Shown in pieces: positions 62,371 to 64,000 of a DNA stretch of 64,000 bases. The notes under the pieces are model-generated. The model made no database searches and was not told the origin of the DNA. It saw nothing but the letters and a program-made list of their open reading frames with translations. Source of the DNA: DASWJS01 sp036397035 (lineage in GTDB: Bacteria > Actinomycetota > AC-67); contig DASWJS010000027.1 in NCBI GenBank assembly GCA_036397035.1, positions 1-64,000 of the forward strand. The letters are read 5' to 3'. The stretch's first letter is position 1; the number at the start of each line of letters is the position of its first letter. Position numbers and translations under genes: made by a program.

Positions 62371-63697
62371 GCCGGCCGAGACCCTTCTGTCGGGCTGGGG
62401 CGGCACGCCGCGATCGCGCGCCACCGTGCACGCGGGCGACCCGGCCGCTTTCGCCGAGCTGGCGAAGGGCGACCGCGGACTGCTCGCGCGGGGTCTGGGC
62501 CGCAGCTACGGCGACGCCGCGCTGAACGCGGGCGGCGCGGTCCTGGACATGACCGCCTTCGCCGGCATCGAGTCCTTCGATACCGAGCGCGGCCTGCTGC
62601 GCGCGCGTGCCGGCACGAGCATCGCCGACGTCGTCGACGCCGCGGTCCCGCAAGGCTGGTTCCCCGCCGTCGTCCCCGGCACGCGCTTCGTCACCGTCGG
62701 CGGCGCGATCGCCAGCGACATCCACGGCAAGAACCACCACCGCGACGGCTCGTTCTGCTCGCACGTCGAGTCGATGACCCTCTGGACGCCGGGCGGCGGC
62801 GAGCGCGACCTCGCCGAGGGCGACGCGTTCTGGGCGACGGCCGGCGGGATGGGCCTGACCGGCGTCGTCACGCACGCGACGCTGCGCCTGCACCCGATCT
62901 CCTCGGCGTGGATGCGCGTCGACACCGAGCGCGCGAGCGACCTCGACGACCTGATGGCGCGGATGGTCGAACGGGACGATGAGTACCGCTACTCGGTGGC
63001 CTGGGTCGACCTGCTGGCAACGGGGGCCTCGATGGGGCGCTCGATCCTGATGCGCGGCGACCACGCCGCGGGCACCGACGTCGGAGCGCGCGATCCGTTC
63101 GCCTTCCGCACGCGCCGCCGCGTCGGCGCGCCGCCGTGGGCGCCGCCGGGCTTGCTCAACCGCTGGACCGGCCGCGCGTTCAACGAGGTGTGGTACCGCA
63201 AGGCGCCGCGCTCGCGCGTCGGCGGCATCGAATCGATCGAGGCGTTCTTCTGGCCGCTGGACTTCGTCCACGGCTGGAACCGGCTCTACGGCCGGCACGG
63301 GTTCATGCAGTACCAGTTCGTCGTCCCGCGAGGCGCGGAGGACGTGTTGCGCCGCGTGGTCGAGCGGCTGAGCGGCGCGGGTCTCCCCTCGTTCCTTGCG
63401 GTCCTGAAGCAGTTCGGCGAGCAGCCGGGCTTCCTGTCCTTCCCGCTGCCGGGATGGACGCTCGCGCTCGACATCCCGGCGGGTCCGCGCACGCCCGCCG
63501 CGATCTTCCGAGATCTCGACCGGGACGTCGCCGATGCCGGCGGGCGCATCTACTTCGCCAAGGACGCGCGGATGGATCCGGGGCTCGTACGCGCCATGTA
63601 CCCTGCGCTCGAGCGATGGCGGAACGTGCAGGCGGACCTCGACCCGGCGGGCGCGATGCGCTCGGACCTCGCCCGGCGACTCCGGCTCCTGGACTGA
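62360..63697 (+). CDS. dprE1: Decaprenylphosphoryl-ribose oxidase
   Basis: The 445-residue FAD enzyme oxidises decaprenyl-phosphoryl-ribose at C2. FAD-binding regions include ARGLGRSYGDAALN and VPGTRFVTVGGAIASDIHGKNHH; 'GWNRLYGRHGFMQYQFVVP' and the C-terminal 'MYPALERWRNVQADLDP' follow DprE1. Ala369 (in GWTLALDIP) occupies the place of the benzothiazinone-target Cys387 of M. tuberculosis. It overlaps ubiA and lies one base before dprE2. Confidence 0.95.
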   Translation: MSPEPAETLLSGWGGTPRSRATVHAGDPAAFAELAKGDRGLLARGLGRSYGDAALNAGGAVLDMTAFAGIESFDTERGLLRARAGTSIADVVDAAVPQGWFPAVVPGTRFVTVGGAIASDIHGKNHHRDGSFCSHVESMTLWTPGGGERDLAEGDAFWATAGGMGLTGVVTHATLRLHPISSAWMRVDTERASDLDDLMARMVERDDEYRYSVAWVDLLATGASMGRSILMRGDHAAGTDVGARDPFAFRTRRRVGAPPWAPPGLLNRWTGRAFNEVWYRKAPRSRVGGIESIEAFFWPLDFVHGWNRLYGRHGFMQYQFVVPRGAEDVLRRVVERLSGAGLPSFLAVLKQFGEQPGFLSFPLPGWTLALDIPAGPRTPAAIFRDLDRDVADAGGRIYFAKDARMDPGLVRAMYPALERWRNVQADLDPAGAMRSDLARRLRLLD

Positions 63698-63698
63698 G

Positions 63699-64000
63699 AT
63701 GAGCCCGCTGAACGCCGTCGGCGCGCCCGGATCGGTGCTGGTCCTCGGCGGCACCTCCGACATCGGACTCGCGTACGCCAGGCGAGCGCTCGCCGACGGC
63801 GCCGGCCGGATCGTCCTCGCCGGACGCGACCCGGCCGCGATGCGGCGGCTCGCCGAGGACCTGGGCGGCGCAGACGTGGTCGAGTTCGATCTCACCGCGA
63901 CCGCCAAGCACGAGCCCGCCCTCGACGAAGCGTGGGCGGGCGGGGACGTCGACATCGTCGTGCTCGCGGCGGGCGTGCTGCCCGACCAGGAGCTTGCGGC
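63699..64000 (+). CDS. dprE2: Decaprenylphosphoryl-2-keto-ribose reductase (3' partial)
   Basis: The start at ATG 63699 follows the dprE1 stop directly. The first 100 residues are an SDR with 'VLVLGGTSDIGLAYARRALADGAG' and 'VVLAAGVLPDQE', matching DprE2, which reduces the keto intermediate to decaprenyl-phosphoryl-arabinose. The gene runs off the window edge; the catalytic YxxxK is beyond it. Confidence 0.9.
   Translation, partial: MSPLNAVGAPGSVLVLGGTSDIGLAYARRALADGAGRIVLAGRDPAAMRRLAEDLGGADVVEFDLTATAKHEPALDEAWAGGDVDIVVLAAGVLPDQELA

Noticed and set aside
1..64000. CRISPR arrays, insertion sequences, rRNA and tRNA genes
   Set aside because: No regularly spaced repeats, transposase-like ORF, or rRNA or tRNA structure was seen on either strand.

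Overview
The window is GC-rich throughout, with G or C in most third codon positions, many GTG starts and one likely TTG start. It carries three actinobacterial markers: a SepH (DUF3071) division protein, a UbiA-type decaprenyl-phosphate phosphoribosyltransferase beside DprE1 and DprE2, and an LPXTG-anchored surface protein. The best reading is a chromosomal segment of an Actinomycetota bacterium, possibly from a poorly cultured lineage. No rRNA, tRNA, CRISPR array or insertion sequence was found.

Region 1 (1-5.2 kb) holds the 3' part of a giant secreted protein with FlgD-type Ig repeats and a HExxH protease-like tail. An overlapping LPXTG wall protein and a structured intergenic stretch follow. 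Region 2 (5.2-16.0 kb, minus strand) is a complete-looking monoderm Tad/Flp pilus operon: two near-duplicate pilins, TadG- and TadE-like minor pilins, CpaB, TadZ, TadA, a von Willebrand-TadB fusion, TadC and a GAF-like protein. A WhiG/FliA-type promoter lies in front. A prepilin peptidase is missing. Region 3 (16.2-23.0 kb) has a DnaB-like ATPase, two polytopic membrane proteins (one a GT87 candidate), a NarL-type two-component pair, a 50-residue protein and an ArfB-like ribosome-rescue factor.

Region 4 (23.0-32.1 kb, minus strand) is the most interesting. Five overlapping or abutting genes encode a fatty acyl-CoA reductase fused to a HAD phosphatase, a zinc dehydrogenase, a LarA-like nickel racemase homologue, a PlsC-like acyltransferase and a TetR regulator. 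A perfect 14-bp palindrome sits at the operon promoter. A FadD acyl-CoA synthetase and a lipoprotein lie upstream. This looks like an inducible lipid or hydroxy-acid pathway of unknown product.

Region 5 (32.1-47.0 kb) is mixed: a GT4 glycosyltransferase, M48 protease, SepH, AMACR-like racemase, Calx-beta protein, a DnaQ-UvrC-like nuclease under a textbook LexA box, an esterase and SDR pair, TrpD, a divergent RpiB-like protein, and a DUF72/GMC oxidoreductase operon. Region 6 (47.0-55.2 kb) has an aquaporin, KorAB 2-oxoacid:ferredoxin oxidoreductase, cysteine desulfurase, TusA, an RTX protein, an ErpA/IscA-type Fe-S carrier and a B12-binding-type radical SAM enzyme. Low-potential electron and sulfur metabolism are therefore clustered. 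Region 7 (55.2-64.0 kb) has an ABC exporter pair, hutI-hutU of histidine degradation, a GT39-like membrane glycosyltransferase, and the decaprenyl-phosphoryl-arabinose genes ubiA-dprE1-dprE2, the last cut by the window edge.

A recurring signal is a TAnnnT -10 box only 5-9 bases before the start codon. It is seen at eight or more genes and suggests many leaderless transcripts.
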